A stretch of DNA of 64,000 bases from Chaetoceros tenuissimus (lineage: Eukaryota; Bacillariophyta; Thalassiosirophyceae; Chaetocerotales; Chaetocerotaceae). The notes beneath the pieces are model-generated. The model was not told where the DNA came from and ran no database searches. It saw only the letters and a list, made by a program, of their open reading frames with translations. Position numbers and translations under genes: made by a program. How positions within the stretch are numbered: position 1 is the first letter of the stretch; each line of letters begins with the position of its first letter. Below are positions 49,106 to 58,142 of this stretch, in pieces. Location: the NCBI GenBank assembly GCA_021927905.1, contig BLLK01000047.1, positions 558,001-622,000 of the forward strand, written 5' to 3'.

Positions 49106-50044
49106 TTTCAATCGATTGGGTGAATTCTAGTTTTAGTTTTGATGCAGAGAAATAGTGTATCTCTCTTTGATTACATGCAAGGTATTTTTCTGATGATGTC
49201 CGAGAATGTTTCCAAAAGAGTGCTCGATGATGAATCTGAATCACTACAGATCGGGGTACTATTCAGATTTTTTCGGAAAAGGGATAAAACAGCTGGTTAG
49301 AGAGAAAAGAGGAATAAAAATCTTCTCTTTGGTAGGTACAGTTTGTATTAGATGCATAATCTAAAAAGATAAGGAAAAAAGGTAGCTTTTCTTCTCCCTC
49401 TTTTGTCCCTATCAGGATGGGAATAATTTTCATTCTCTCTCCCTTCTTCCCTTTTCTTTCCATTTTGATAGACTACGTACTTATTGTGACAATCAACCGA
49501 AATTCAATTTTCACCTCCTTTGACGCACTAATACTTTGAGTCACTCATCAAAGCATCAAAGGGACTGACTGATCTTTTATATCATATTTATCACTGGACT
49601 GCTTCATCGCCAAAGTCTTTTCAGTTTGGTTCATCACTTTTGAAATAGTTCATAGTCATTCCTTTGAAAAAAGAAATCAAAATATTATTTTAAAGCACTG
49701 CCTTGTTTCATATCCCGGAAGAGTTCCTTTAAAAATATTTTATTCGTTTCAGAGTCTTGTAGATTCTTTCGTGCAGCTTCATAAACTCTACTTTTAAGAT
49801 TGATAGGCCATTTATCCGCACAAGAACATTCCTCCGAGACAGCCTTGTGCGACTTACGAACGTAGCACATACAAATGGCATACAAATTGGTCATAAATTG
49901 TACTCCAAGGGAGTGAAGAAGCAGTACATAGTAGGGGTCAGTCGAAACGTTTTGCATTCCTTTGTAACAAACATCCTAGCATACATTATGCATAGGGAAC
50001 AACATAATTATATTTCTTCGAAGCAAAACATTCTAGTGCAAGAC
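49106..50044. other. Intergenic upstream of the unknown-family gene
   Basis: About 940 bp. The frame of the downstream gene is open from 49847, but with no ATG before 49988, so part may be upstream exon or untranslated sequence. A 90-codon minus-strand frame (49685-49957) has no family signal. No repeat is recognised. Confidence 0.35.
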
Positions 50045-50860
50045 ATGGCTTCGGATTTAATGGAAACAGACCAAGAAATCAACTATTACATCGTGAAGGA
50101 AAACATTGAACGAAACATGTATGAAGTAGTTGGTCGATACAATTCAGACCTAGAGCAGGCATTACAGCATCTTCGTCTCTTTGGGTCTACAGAAAGAAAT
50201 GGGAGAGGCAGACTGGAACGTGATACAAGTACACCGGAGCGTCTGTCGTATATTGGTCGAGCAATAATACCTGTAGCAAATATGAAAGCACTGCATCCTT
50301 TCTCACTACAAGAAAGTACCCCTATCAAATCCCACTTTCGGTCAGATCCCATCAGTAAAGCTTTAGAGTGCTGCTACTGGAGTAATGAAGATAAACTGAA
50401 TCATATGATGCAAGTTGCTGAAAAGGAGCATCAGATTATCATGTCAGCAAGAAAAATATCGTCAACTACAGAATCTCAGAGCAACATTGTTTATGATAGA
50501 GAAGCCTTTTACAATTTCAGTAAACAGTTTGCGAGGTCGTTAGGACAACAAGAAGATAATAACGCTGATCATGAACATCAGCCTAAGCGTCGAAGAAGTT
50601 CATTGCTAAATGGATTGACTGGAGAGTTACAGAACAAAGTATGCCTTGAGGCCTCTGATTCCAGTAGCAGCGCTGGGGGAAAGATAAGTGCAGAGCAGTT
50701 TCTGAATAGTAGGGCAAAGAATGAAAAGCATAGCACCAAACACACTACATCTAGTATAGTTAATCAAGAAGAAGCGAATACCTTCTCTCCATCCAAAGTA
50801 TTCATAGAAAACATGGACGAAATAGGAAAAAATCAAGATGGGAAAGGGAACGGCAGTTAA
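50045..50860 (+). CDS. Unrecognised protein, larger paralog of 46958-47395
   Basis: About 271 residues from ATG 50045; ATG 49988 would add 19. The N-terminal half aligns with the small paralog: I-N-Y-Y-I-V-K-E, E-V-V-G-R-Y-N-S-D, L-Q-H-L-R-L-F-G, R-A-I-I-P-V-A-N, A-L-H-P-F-S-L, and V-A-E-K-E-H-Q-I-I-M. It has an extra loop after the L-F-G block (R-N-G-R-G-R-L-E-R-D) and another after F-S-L. The C-terminal 110 residues are disordered and charged, with a basic K-R-R-R-S-S patch that may be a nuclear localisation signal; the small paralog lacks this tail. The family and function are not recognised. The repeated strand/helix pattern suggests a small globular binding domain. Confidence 0.6.
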   Translation: MASDLMETDQEINYYIVKENIERNMYEVVGRYNSDLEQALQHLRLFGSTERNGRGRLERDTSTPERLSYIGRAIIPVANMKALHPFSLQESTPIKSHFRSDPISKALECCYWSNEDKLNHMMQVAEKEHQIIMSARKISSTTESQSNIVYDREAFYNFSKQFARSLGQQEDNNADHEHQPKRRRSSLLNGLTGELQNKVCLEASDSSSSAGGKISAEQFLNSRAKNEKHSTKHTTSSIVNQEEANTFSPSKVFIENMDEIGKNQDGKGNGS

Positions 50861-50921
50861 AGTGCTACAACATGAATAATTATTCAATATACATATTTGA
50901 AATGTAAAAGATGGTTTTTAT

Positions 50922-51040
50922 TTTACAAAGGGTCACATTGCATAATCACAACAAAAATAATAAATAATTGAAAAGCATTTACAAAGGGTAACATTACATA
51001 TTACATATTCACAAAAAAATAAATGAATAATTGAAAAGAA
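50922..51040. repeat. 56-bp imperfect tandem duplication
   Basis: TTTACAAAGGGT(C/A)ACATT begins at 50922 and again at 50978, and each copy ends with AATAATTGAAAAG. The second copy carries a small insertion (TTACATAT). It lies just downstream of the unknown-family gene. Confidence 0.7.
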
Positions 51041-51679
51041 TTTATTTAGAATTCATCCAAGATGCTCGATCTATCCTAGAACTAATCTATCTTATCTGTC
51101 GTTTTTTATTTTAATGTGGGAAGTTTGATCAATTCAAATTATTTTCTAAAACAAACAGAGCTTTCTTATTTACGATAAGCTATGATCAGGACAGATCAAT
51201 AGAAACTGTATTTCTTTCTAGTATGTGGGATCTTCTTCATCAAACAATACAGTATCCAAAAGTCTACAATCAATACGACGTCACAGTAGAAATGATTACA
51301 TGGAATATGTATAAGTAACTACTAGAGTTTGTAAAGCAAAATAGTTTCCAAAGCCTTCATAGCATCACATCGAGGAAAAGGAAAGCGAAGGCAGGAGGAA
51401 AACGACCTTGGTTCCTGTTTTAGCATTCCAGCATCCAGCATCATTCCTAAACCTTTCCTGTGCATCGTTAATCGTGTATGCAACATATTGAACTGACACT
51501 GCATTGGAAAAACTCAAAACGTACTTTAAGTTTCCTTTTTGCGTAGTACGTACGTACCTGGTAGATTCGTCCTTTCGTCTACGTAGAGTCGAGGAGTCGT
51601 CCGTCGTTACTTCAGGTAGTGTTGAATATACCTATATACCTATTAATAGAACTTGCTAGCTTACGTATAGTTTTAATCT

Positions 51680-51716
51680 ACGTCATCAAAGGTCAATAAA
51701 TAAGTAATGCTGACGT
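51680..51716. promoter_or_regulatory. Inverted pair of CRE-type elements upstream of bestrophin
   Basis: ACGTCA (51680-51685) and TGACGT (51711-51716) face each other 25 bp apart, 137-173 bp before the bestrophin ATG. A third ACGTCA lies at 51278. In Phaeodactylum, TGACGT-type CO2/cAMP-responsive elements in this sort of arrangement control the carbonic anhydrase gene ptca1 through bZIP factors. Function here is inferred from sequence and position only. Confidence 0.4.
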
Positions 51717-51852
51717 CGATTATACGCAATCAAACCAATTTCAATCTCATCATTGTGGACTGTGGATTGCCAATTGCCACTCATCACTCATTACTTCATA
51801 AAAAAGAAAGATAACATCAAGAGCTCCTTTAAAGCCTTTCACCACGAAAAGC

Positions 51853-53341
51853 ATGAAGATGAAGCTATATGTATCATCATTAGGAGTACAATTACTGCCA
51901 ATTCTTTTTGTTTCATACGCGACGGCTTTTTCTGGGCGTTATACTGCAAACCTAGCATCGCATACTCTTTTCAGACAAACTTCAGGAAGATCGAGAAAGA
52001 TACAACCAGTCTACTCGTACCTGCAGAAAGAAAATACCAAATACCATAATGATAAAGAGATAACAGAAAAAGACAGCTTGTTACGGTTCTCAAAGGATGT
52101 CAAGCATGTCCTACATGAATTGCGCGGCTCGCCTGTAGATCTTACTCTACCGAAATTGTTTCGAAATACAAATAGATTGTCATATTCGAATACATGGGCA
52201 TTAGAAGATTGGGAACGACATTATTCTAGAAAAAGATATTTTCGCTACATCCTGAACTTCCCAAAGAGTCGTTTATTATTTCGTATCTTGCCGCAGATGT
52301 CTTTGCTTACCATATGGACTGTATTAGTGATTTGGGTTGAAAACATGTTTGTGAAGAAGGTACACATCCCTCTGGCACCATTGGGAATAGTTTCTACGTT
52401 TGTAGCTTTTCTACTAACAACCCGAAGTAATATGGGATTGAGTAGATTGGACGAGGGGCGAAAAGCTTGGAGTAAAGTTGTTTTACATACAAAGGAAATG
52501 GCTCATCTTATTTCTGCCTTTATTTATCCCCATGACAAACAGCTTGCACTGAAGCTTGGAAGGGAAGTCTCATGTTTTGCATGGCTATTGAAAAGTCAAC
52601 TTAGATTTGTGCCCGAAGAAGATATCGCAGATATTGTGAATACCATGATTGTAGATAAAAGAGATGCGAGATACATCCTGCAACAAAGGCAGAAGCCATT
52701 GGCTGTTGTCATGAGGATTCGTCAAGCTATTCATCATCTTGGGAAGAAAGGAAAGCTTTCTACTGCTGAAGGTATGTTGCAAATATGCTTGAAAGTGCAG
52801 TAATGATGTGTTTACAATGTGTCAGTTCTGTTTACAACTTGAATTTATTTAACTCATAATGTCACTCACTCATGTTTCTCTTCATGGAATGATCAAAACT
52901 ATAGAAATGGCTTTGGATCATACAGCTCATAGTCTAAGCGAAGTCATCACATCTACTGGTCGTATTAGAGCAAGTCCTATTCCAGTGTTGTACACAAGTC
53001 ACACTACACGTTTATTGACATTTTATCTCGCTTCCCTTCCGACATCATTGTATCTAAGTGGAATGGATGGTATCGTGACACTCCTCATCACGTGGGCAGT
53101 TGGATTTGCAATGCTTGGACTTGATGAATTATCTCATTTATGCGAACAACCTTTTAGATTAATGCCCATGTACCAGATTTCGAAAAGGTCGATGCTTGCA
53201 GTAGCCGACGCATTTACTTGTCGTCCTCCTCCTCTCGATGAAGATGAATTAGACGACGAAAGTCATTTATCACAAAAAGAACTTACAACCTACTGGAATT
53301 CTGATGATGCCACCAAATTATCCGATGATGTCATGGAGTAA
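51853..53341 (+). CDS. Bestrophin-family anion channel, plastid-type leader
   Basis: Two exons, 51853-52771 and 52905-53341, with a 133-bp GT-AG intron; the splice gives S-T-A-E-E-M-A-L-D-H. 451 residues. The signal peptide ends in S-Y-A-T-A-F-S-G, a plastid motif, so a thylakoid or envelope channel is likely. The bestrophin core has W-E-R-H-Y-S-R-K-R-Y-F (about 117-127), a first membrane helix (about 147-165), a second around F-V-A-F-L-L-T-T-R-S-N (about 180-190), and G-R-K-A-W-S-K-V-V. The end of the core has I-R-A-S-P-I-P-V-L-Y-T-S-H (the pore-linked P-I-P motif) and two further helices. The acidic tail after F-R-L-M-P-M may gate the channel. Family members carry chloride in plant thylakoids and bicarbonate in algal carbon-concentrating systems. 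The acidic C-terminus contains E-D-E-L-D-D-E. Confidence 0.88.
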
Positions 53342-53573
53342 AGGTCATGATGTGTTGCAATTTACGATTTCGGAATGGGGGGATTAGAAATTAGACAATG
53401 AATATAAAATTATATTTACTGCACGTTGATATATTTGTACTTGATACTCTTGGGAAATATACTCAATTGATTACTTATGAAAAATCTTGTTGTAATCATG
53501 AATCATCACCTATCTTTCATATAACAATACAGACTATCTAAACCACATCAAAGCAACATCACATCTCTAGTTA

Positions 53574-54659
53574 TCAAGAGGAAAGATGTTGAATGAAAAT
53601 AACGATACAAGTCATGTCATCTTTGATATAAGAAAAGTCATGAAAGTATTTTTCACTCGTCTTGATGACTGCCTTACATGCATCCAATGGTCCAGGTGCA
53701 TTCGTATCATTCTGCCCAGGCTGTAAACTCTTGGAGCAGATATCAATGACGCCTTGATTTGTCAAGAATTCAAAAATCCCATCTGTAGCCAAGACAACAA
53801 TTTCATCTTCCTCCTGCAAGTCTAATACTACCATTTCAGGATCAGGAATCACACCCAGTTCTTGCCCACCTTTACCTCCAATGGTTCGAGTTGCCATCAT
53901 TCCAGGCCAATCTTCTTCTAAAGTCCATATTCTCCAGCCCGTCTCTACATCCACCCCTTCTATCAAGTCCCTATATTCATGATGCTCCTGTGTTCCATGC
54001 ACTTGTTCATTTATTCCTAGTTGCACAGGAGCCAACGAATCTACTTGGTCCATGGTCAATATTCTCGCTTTTTGAGTTTCTCGTATCCGCTTTCGTTCCT
54101 GACCTCTATACAAATTCTGATCATAGGAGAGAGGCTGGGCAATATGATGCACTGGAAAAGAATTACTTTTTCGCCCGAGCACAGCCCGAGAATCTCCTAC
54201 ATTACTAATATACAAACGTTTCTCTTCTCCCTGCAAATAGGCACATGTTACAGTACTCCCCGATACATGAATATCACGATTCGTGTCTGGATTCCGTAAA
54301 ATGGCTTCATGAGTCTCTTTATATGCTTTTGAGCATGAATCTATAATTTCTTCTTGAGACAATTTGTTGGAAGAGTGGCGTTTCTTTTTGATGAGATCGT
54401 GTGCTATTCGGCTTGGGATTCGTTTGCTCACGTATTCAGCACAAATGGCTCCTCCTTTGCCATAGCCGTCGCATACCGTGAAGCAAGCATCTGATGAATT
54501 CAGAGCAAAGTCTTGACGTATTGAAAAGCGGTCTTTGTTGACTTGATCGCCTTGTGTGCAGAGGAAGCCATACGTTATTTTTATTTTGCCAAGAGTCAGT
54601 TCGCCCTGTCCTTCATTTAGACCATTATTTTCATTTGTCTCCTCCTTGACCTTGGGCAT
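53574..54659 (-). CDS. PP2C-type protein phosphatase, possibly weakened
   Basis: Encodes 361 residues from the first ATG. The PP2C fold spans about 25-358. Metal ligands are kept: D64-G65 (V-C-D-G-Y-G), D293 (A-T-D-G-I-F-E) and an Asp near 347 (K-D-D-M-T-C). Family motifs S-G-S-T-V-T and N-V-G-D-S-R-A are present. The His after D-G, proposed as general acid in human PP2C, is Y66. The usual T-R-x-(L/I)-G-D block reads T-R-T-I-G-G-K-G-G. The region between L-S-Y-D-Q and W-R-I-W carries an insert of about 55 residues. The protein could be active with altered chemistry or a regulatory pseudo-phosphatase. The substrate is unknown, and no targeting signal is seen. Confidence 0.82.
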   Translation of the reverse strand: MPKVKEETNENNGLNEGQGELTLGKIKITYGFLCTQGDQVNKDRFSIRQDFALNSSDACFTVCDGYGKGGAICAEYVSKRIPSRIAHDLIKKKRHSSNKLSQEEIIDSCSKAYKETHEAILRNPDTNRDIHVSGSTVTCAYLQGEEKRLYISNVGDSRAVLGRKSNSFPVHHIAQPLSYDQNLYRGQERKRIRETQKARILTMDQVDSLAPVQLGINEQVHGTQEHHEYRDLIEGVDVETGWRIWTLEEDWPGMMATRTIGGKGGQELGVIPDPEMVVLDLQEEDEIVVLATDGIFEFLTNQGVIDICSKSLQPGQNDTNAPGPLDACKAVIKTSEKYFHDFSYIKDDMTCIVIFIQHLSS

Positions 54660-55333
54660 GTTTGACTTTACTTTGCTAAAGTTTCTAGTGGTAAGTTAGG
54701 ATCTATGTTGAATGTGGTGCAGATGATAGTGAAACAACTTGGAAGTAATAGGAATTCATTAAACAAAATGTGGTAGAGAGGGCGTTGGTAGGAGTTTCAA
54801 AAATTTGAAAATCGGGTAAAAGCTGCTAGTCCCGAGTGCTACGACATTCTAATAGCCTATTTAGACTAACGTCATTGTTAGCGTCATTTGAATCTTGACA
54901 TCTTGACGAACTTCGAAGAGTTGTCATCAAACGCAAATGAGAAGGGCTAATGTGAGAAGCATGTTCTTTCCTCTTCATTTCACAATGCTTATTAATTAAA
55001 GTAAACATCAAAGTTAATCCCACTAACTGCAAACCATTCCCTTGTTGCAGCACCGAGAAAGTAACCTCTAGCTTACTTCGGTTATTTCACTGTTTAATTA
55101 TTCTTCAAGAGTTTGTAGCGGGCCATAATTCTAGTAGGATCTGAAGAAATACCACTTAGGAAATGGTCAAAAGATGCAAAGGTAGTTATAAGTCAATATA
55201 TTTGTCTGCCCAACTTTATTTGACTCGACTCTTAGAATACTATAAGTACTTAGTTAGTGTTAGGATTATATTTTTTGATAGAGATTTTGAAGCTAGAAGC
55301 TGATTTTGCATAGAAAGACTACCTTACTCTCGT
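54660..55333. other. Intergenic
   Basis: About 670 bp between two minus-strand genes: promoter of the phosphatase and 3' flank of the MYB gene. A 75-codon minus-strand frame (54826-55053) has no family signal. Confidence 0.4.
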
Positions 55334-57772
55334 CTAGTAGTAGCGATGTTTGATACTCTTCACATCGACAGGATTCCCAGTCGCTTGACTTTCTTCAATC
55401 AACCTCTTCAAAGTCCTATTGTATCTATTTTGAATAGCTTTGTTCGTCCTTCTATTCAAACATTTGGCGATTTGCGCCCATTTATTCCCCTTTTCTCCAT
55501 GCTCTCGAATGATAATCTTGTCTTCTTCCTCGGTCCAATTACTCTTGTTAATGCTGGGATCTACATGATTGTACCATCGTTTACTGCAACAGTTACGTGA
55601 TCTTCCAGGCAAAGCTTGTGCGATGCGATCCCAGTTTTTAGCGTTATTTTCTTTAACGGATTTACGGAGGAGTTCATCTTCGGCATCGGTCCATCCCACT
55701 CTTCTCTTTTTATTGGAAGATGATGAAGAAGAAGTAGCTGGATTCATAGCTGTAGCTGTATTAGCTGTAGTATTAGTAATAGAAAGAGTGACTTGTGATG
55801 ATTCCTCGCTGCCAATGGGTGTGCTTTTACTTTCCGTGTTGGCAAGTCTTTCACTCGCTTTTCTTTTGAGGTTGGGAAGTCTAGCAGTGTCAAGTCCAAC
55901 AGAAGAAGCCTGTTTTGCAGCTGTCGTCAGCTGAGAATATGGACCTGGTATTGTTGGTGATACTGAAGTAGTAGTATGAGAAACTGGAGCAGCAGAAAGA
56001 GGAAAAGAGACTTGCCCATGTCTTTCCTTAAAAATTCCCATTTCATCCCAATCTATCTTTGCAACTAATTCTTTGATTCGCTCCTTATCAGCTTCCACTC
56101 GCTCCTTCTCAGCTTCCACTCGCTCCTTCTCAGCTTCCATTCGCTTCCACTCCTCCTCAGCTTTCACTCGCTCCTTCTCAGCTTTCACTCGCTCCTTCTT
56201 CTCAGCTTTCACTCGCTCCTTCTTCTCAGCTTTCACTCGCTCCTTCTCAGCTTTGATTCGCTCCTTCTCAGCTTTCACTCGCTCCTCCTCCTCCTTATTT
56301 CTCAATCGTTTCTTCTCAGCTTCCAATTTCAATCGTTTCTTCTCAGCTTTCTTCTCTTCAGTATCCAAATACTCCTTTAAAAGAGCTTTATTGGACATTA
56401 GAGTAGGTTCCCTACCCTTGATTCCAGCAACTCCAGCATCTTTGAGTAACTCAGCTAGTTTGAACTGTTCACTTTTCTTGAAAATATCCTCAATTTTTTG
56501 CTTATGAACAATAGATAAGATACTGACTAACACATGCAAAGCTCGAAAGTATTGTTCTTGAGTCATCAGACCAGAGGAAGTACCGCCATGTTTTCCGTTG
56601 TTCTGCGTGGCCAAATGATAGAGATCTAATATACTCATGACAGTTTTCATCCCGCCACATTCGTTCATGAATCCGCTCGTGATCATTGAGGTTGTTTTCT
56701 TACAGCATTCTGGGAAATACTTTTCGTAATCTTCACTCTCAAAGTTGATCATTGCATATGTAACCAATCTTTCTTCCTTCTCCTCAGTCCCGACTTTCTT
56801 CTTCTGAATCATGTTGGATATAATATGAGAAGAAATTGGAGAAACCAGCGTTTGGTATTCCATTACCATCGAAATATAATTGTCTAGGAATTGTTTGAAT
56901 GCAGGATCCTTTTTCAAAAGTTTCATCACCAGATCTGATGCGAATGACCCATCTTTGGGGAATGGGTCAGCGTCTGCCAATATAAATCCAATCTTGGATG
57001 TCGTAGTTGATACGATGCTCTTCACCCACTTCAGAATCTCTTTGATGGTGTGCTGGTTGAGATAGTCTTTGAGTTTTGAGACAGGGAATGTTCCCTTTAA
57101 AAAGATAATGAATTCAGCTAATAAAAGATCCTCTTCCTTGAGGTCTCCCAAGAGGAGATGCGGCAGTCCAATTAATCCTCGTTCCTCGAAGTACCAATTG
57201 ACAAACATCACGTAGAGAGGGTCTTTGAAGTGAGCCATAACAACTTTGTTTTGAAGTAAGTTTTGTTTCTTCATGAGTTTAAGAATGGGTTCATAGACTG
57301 AGATATTTGGGACTTTCACTCCAGGTACAGGCACCTTTTTACACTTCATCCTGTCTTCTTTTTCACAAAACGACCACATGTGAGCCGAGTTTCCGATCAT
57401 TTTATTATATATATCATTGGTCCTTTTGAAAATGTCTAGTAGTTCTGGATCTGAATTCAATGATTCCATTTCATCGAATGTGAGTTTCATTCCAAGAAAC
57501 TCAATAGTACGGGCGGATTCATCAGAGGTATTGGTGGATTCGGAATCATTCGAAGCAGGATTGGATGAAGTAGTCGTTGAAGAATCTGAATTATCAGAAG
57601 ATAAATTGGAGTCATTGGGTGGAGTAGTAGTAGTTGATTCTTTTGAAAAGAAGGTGCTGATGTCTGGCAATGGGATATTGCGGCTCTGATATTCTTTTTT
57701 GAGCCAATCTGGGATAACTAGTTGTGTCAATGCATTATAAGCAAATCTCATTTGATCTTTGAGGGAAGCCAT
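55334..57772 (-). CDS. R2R3-type MYB protein with long helical N-terminal region
   Basis: Encodes 812 residues from the ATG at 57772 (the frame extends two codons to a GTG). The N-terminal part (about 1-95) ends in a Ser/Thr/Asn-rich spacer. A helical domain of about 330 residues (about 100-460) follows that I do not recognise. Next comes a charged coiled coil (about 465-570) built from repeated K-A-E-K-E-R-V units, and a Ser/Thr/Pro linker. The C-terminus has two MYB repeats (about 700-800): W-T-D-A-E-D-E-L-L with N-W-D-R-I-A-Q-A-L-P-G-R-S, and W-T-E-E-E-D-K-I-I with K-W-A-Q-I-A-K-C-L. The MYB pair should bind DNA in the nucleus. MYBs at the extreme C-terminus are unusual; most R2R3 proteins carry them at the N-terminus. 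Confidence 0.83.
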   Translation of the reverse strand: MASLKDQMRFAYNALTQLVIPDWLKKEYQSRNIPLPDISTFFSKESTTTTPPNDSNLSSDNSDSSTTTSSNPASNDSESTNTSDESARTIEFLGMKLTFDEMESLNSDPELLDIFKRTNDIYNKMIGNSAHMWSFCEKEDRMKCKKVPVPGVKVPNISVYEPILKLMKKQNLLQNKVVMAHFKDPLYVMFVNWYFEERGLIGLPHLLLGDLKEEDLLLAEFIIFLKGTFPVSKLKDYLNQHTIKEILKWVKSIVSTTTSKIGFILADADPFPKDGSFASDLVMKLLKKDPAFKQFLDNYISMVMEYQTLVSPISSHIISNMIQKKKVGTEEKEERLVTYAMINFESEDYEKYFPECCKKTTSMITSGFMNECGGMKTVMSILDLYHLATQNNGKHGGTSSGLMTQEQYFRALHVLVSILSIVHKQKIEDIFKKSEQFKLAELLKDAGVAGIKGREPTLMSNKALLKEYLDTEEKKAEKKRLKLEAEKKRLRNKEEEERVKAEKERIKAEKERVKAEKKERVKAEKKERVKAEKERVKAEEEWKRMEAEKERVEAEKERVEADKERIKELVAKIDWDEMGIFKERHGQVSFPLSAAPVSHTTTSVSPTIPGPYSQLTTAAKQASSVGLDTARLPNLKRKASERLANTESKSTPIGSEESSQVTLSITNTTANTATAMNPATSSSSSSNKKRRVGWTDAEDELLRKSVKENNAKNWDRIAQALPGRSRNCCSKRWYNHVDPSINKSNWTEEEDKIIIREHGEKGNKWAQIAKCLNRRTNKAIQNRYNRTLKRLIEESQATGNPVDVKSIKHRYY

Positions 57773-58142
57773 TTTCACGTAGACTGATCTTCACAACTGC
57801 TTTTTGTCAATTTGAATTTTTGAAACACTGTACAACACTGTGTAGTCGGACTTCTAGATTGAGATATCTACGGTATGCTTTCGATTCGTTCAATGGCTCC
57901 TAATATACGATTTGTGCAATGGAAGTGATTCGTAGAATTAGTTTAAAAGTGTTGCTTTGAAATGCTATCACAGGAGGTGTAGAGAAATGAGCATTTTTTA
58001 ATTGAAATCTTCTTTTGCTGTGGTGTCGAGCGTCGGTAGCAAAAAGCAAACTGGGCGCTTCCTCTAGATGGGACTCATTGACGGCGGTATTTTTATAACG
58101 GTCCGATGCACCCGTCACTTTTCTAAAACTCTCTTAGATTAT
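57773..58142. other. Intergenic
   Basis: 370 bp between two minus-strand genes; promoter of the MYB gene and 3' flank of the beta-helix gene. Nothing else is recognised. Confidence 0.4.

Larger units (their letters stand above)
50861..51852. other. Intergenic upstream of the bestrophin gene
   Basis: About 990 bp. It contains a 56-bp tandem duplication (50922-51040) and three TGACGT/ACGTCA elements (51278-51283, 51680-51685, 51711-51716). Short GTAC-rich runs (TAGTACGTACGTACC at about 51544-51558) are also present. No gene is recognised. Confidence 0.45.

Noticed and set aside
52859-53341. Separate gene starting at ATG 52859
   Set aside because: The first 46 bases belong to the bestrophin intron. 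Splicing at 52905 continues the bestrophin frame with its conserved P-I-P motif.
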